Shown here in pieces: positions 63,686-64,000 of a stretch of DNA of 64,000 bases. The stretch's first letter is position 1; each line of letters starts with the position of its first letter. Location: assembly GCF_014489495.1 (NCBI RefSeq), contig NZ_CP060780.1, positions 186,001 through 250,000 on the forward strand, written 5' to 3'. The stretch comes from Sphingomonas daechungensis (GTDB lineage Bacteria > Pseudomonadota > Alphaproteobacteria > Sphingomonadales > Sphingomonadaceae). Under the pieces are notes generated by a model, which was not told the origin of the DNA, ran no database searches, and saw only the letters and a list, made by a program, of their open reading frames with translations. The translations under genes and the position numbers were made by a program.

Positions 63686-64000
63686 CAGTTCGCCTCTGGA
63701 ACGAGCACGTAGAGGCCAATGACATCGGCCGGCAGGACTGGCGCGACCTCCGTCGTCGCACCCTCGCCGCGGGTAGCAGACTTCACCCTATCATGGTCCT
63801 CGCCGAGTTTCGCGGCGCGTTCATGCGCGTAGGAGGAGATCGCATCTTGGCATCCCGGTAAACGGTTGAGTGCTTCATTGACCTGCCTGGCGATAACCGG
63901 CGTAGCGACGTCGCCCGCGGCAGCCTGTTCGATCAAAGCCAGTGCCTCGGGACCAGTAGCAAGTGGGATGGTCTCTCCGCGCTCGAAGGCGACGGCGCTC
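63685..64000 (-). CDS. C-terminus of a probable SNF2-family helicase (DrmD-like), cut by the window end
   Basis: 105 residues are visible, open to the right edge. The end reads SSYAHERAAKLGEDHDRVKS and EVAPVLPADVIGLYVLVPEA, which resembles the C-terminal tail of SNF2-type helicases found directly upstream of large adenine methyltransferases, such as DISARM DrmD. The helicase motifs themselves are outside the window, so the family call is by tail similarity from memory and by its one-base overlap with the methyltransferase gene. Confidence 0.55.
   Translation of the reverse strand, partial: SAVAFERGETIPLATGPEALALIEQAAAGDVATPVIARQVNEALNRLPGCQDAISSYAHERAAKLGEDHDRVKSATRGEGATTEVAPVLPADVIGLYVLVPEAN

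Noticed and set aside
48734-64000. Integrase, transposase or CRISPR array in the island
   Set aside because: No recombinase motifs, insertion-sequence ends or regularly spaced repeats were found; an integrase, if any, lies outside the window.

Overview
The window reads as high-GC alphaproteobacterial DNA, most like Sphingomonadales (protein style, long ATGA/GTGA-coupled operons, APS-type CysH). Two very different regions meet near 48.7 kb. Many genes switch reading frame once or several times. Where I could resolve the site, the frame is nearly always restored by adding one base to a G or C run, so I read these as homopolymer under-calls rather than real pseudogenes and annotate each gene over its full span.

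Region 1 (1-48131) is an almost uninterrupted amino-acid biosynthesis cluster. Plus strand: end of proA; threonine operon (leader peptide, aspartokinase-homoserine dehydrogenase fusion, thrB, thrC). Minus: ilvD. Plus: branched-chain operon with its own leader peptide (ilvC, ilvB, ilvM-like, leuABCD) running into gltB-gltD. Minus: an Lrp-family regulator. Plus: sulfate assimilation (cysH, cysG, cysD, cysN, cysJ, cysI), then a Trp leader peptide, aroF, trpE, trpG. Minus: trpA, trpB, trpCF and trpD, preceded by a second Trp leader peptide. Plus: hisN. Minus: hisIE, hisF, hisA, hisH, a hisC-hisB fused frame, hisD, hisG, a YerC/TrpR-like regulator, aroK and aroQ. Plus: lysA. Minus: a small protein that is only the allosteric domain of LeuA. 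Together this covers Pro, Thr, Ile, Val, Leu, Glu, Cys, chorismate/Trp, His and Lys steps.

Control is visible in the DNA. Four short reading frames rich in the cognate amino acid (Thr/Ile; Leu/Ile/Val; Trp; Trp) are each followed by a GC hairpin with a T tract, the layout of transcription attenuation. A GGATCC-centred palindrome close to TTGGGATCCCAA recurs in the promoter regions of thr, ilvD, ilvC, trpD, aroQ/lysA and the orphan LeuA-domain gene, suggesting one regulator, not identified here, ties these pathways together.

Region 2 (48734-64000) starts at the 3' half of a tRNA-Val(GAC) gene, as expected at the edge of an element integrated in a tRNA gene, and carries defence-type genes. Plus strand: a Ser/Thr kinase, a UvrD-like helicase and three proteins I do not recognise, tightly packed. 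Minus strand: a membrane protein, two HNH nucleases, an unknown protein, a DUF262/DUF1524 (GmrSD-type) nuclease, a large N6-adenine DNA methyltransferase and, cut by the window end, the C-terminus of a probable SNF2-family helicase like DISARM DrmD. No integrase, transposase, CRISPR array or rRNA gene is visible.
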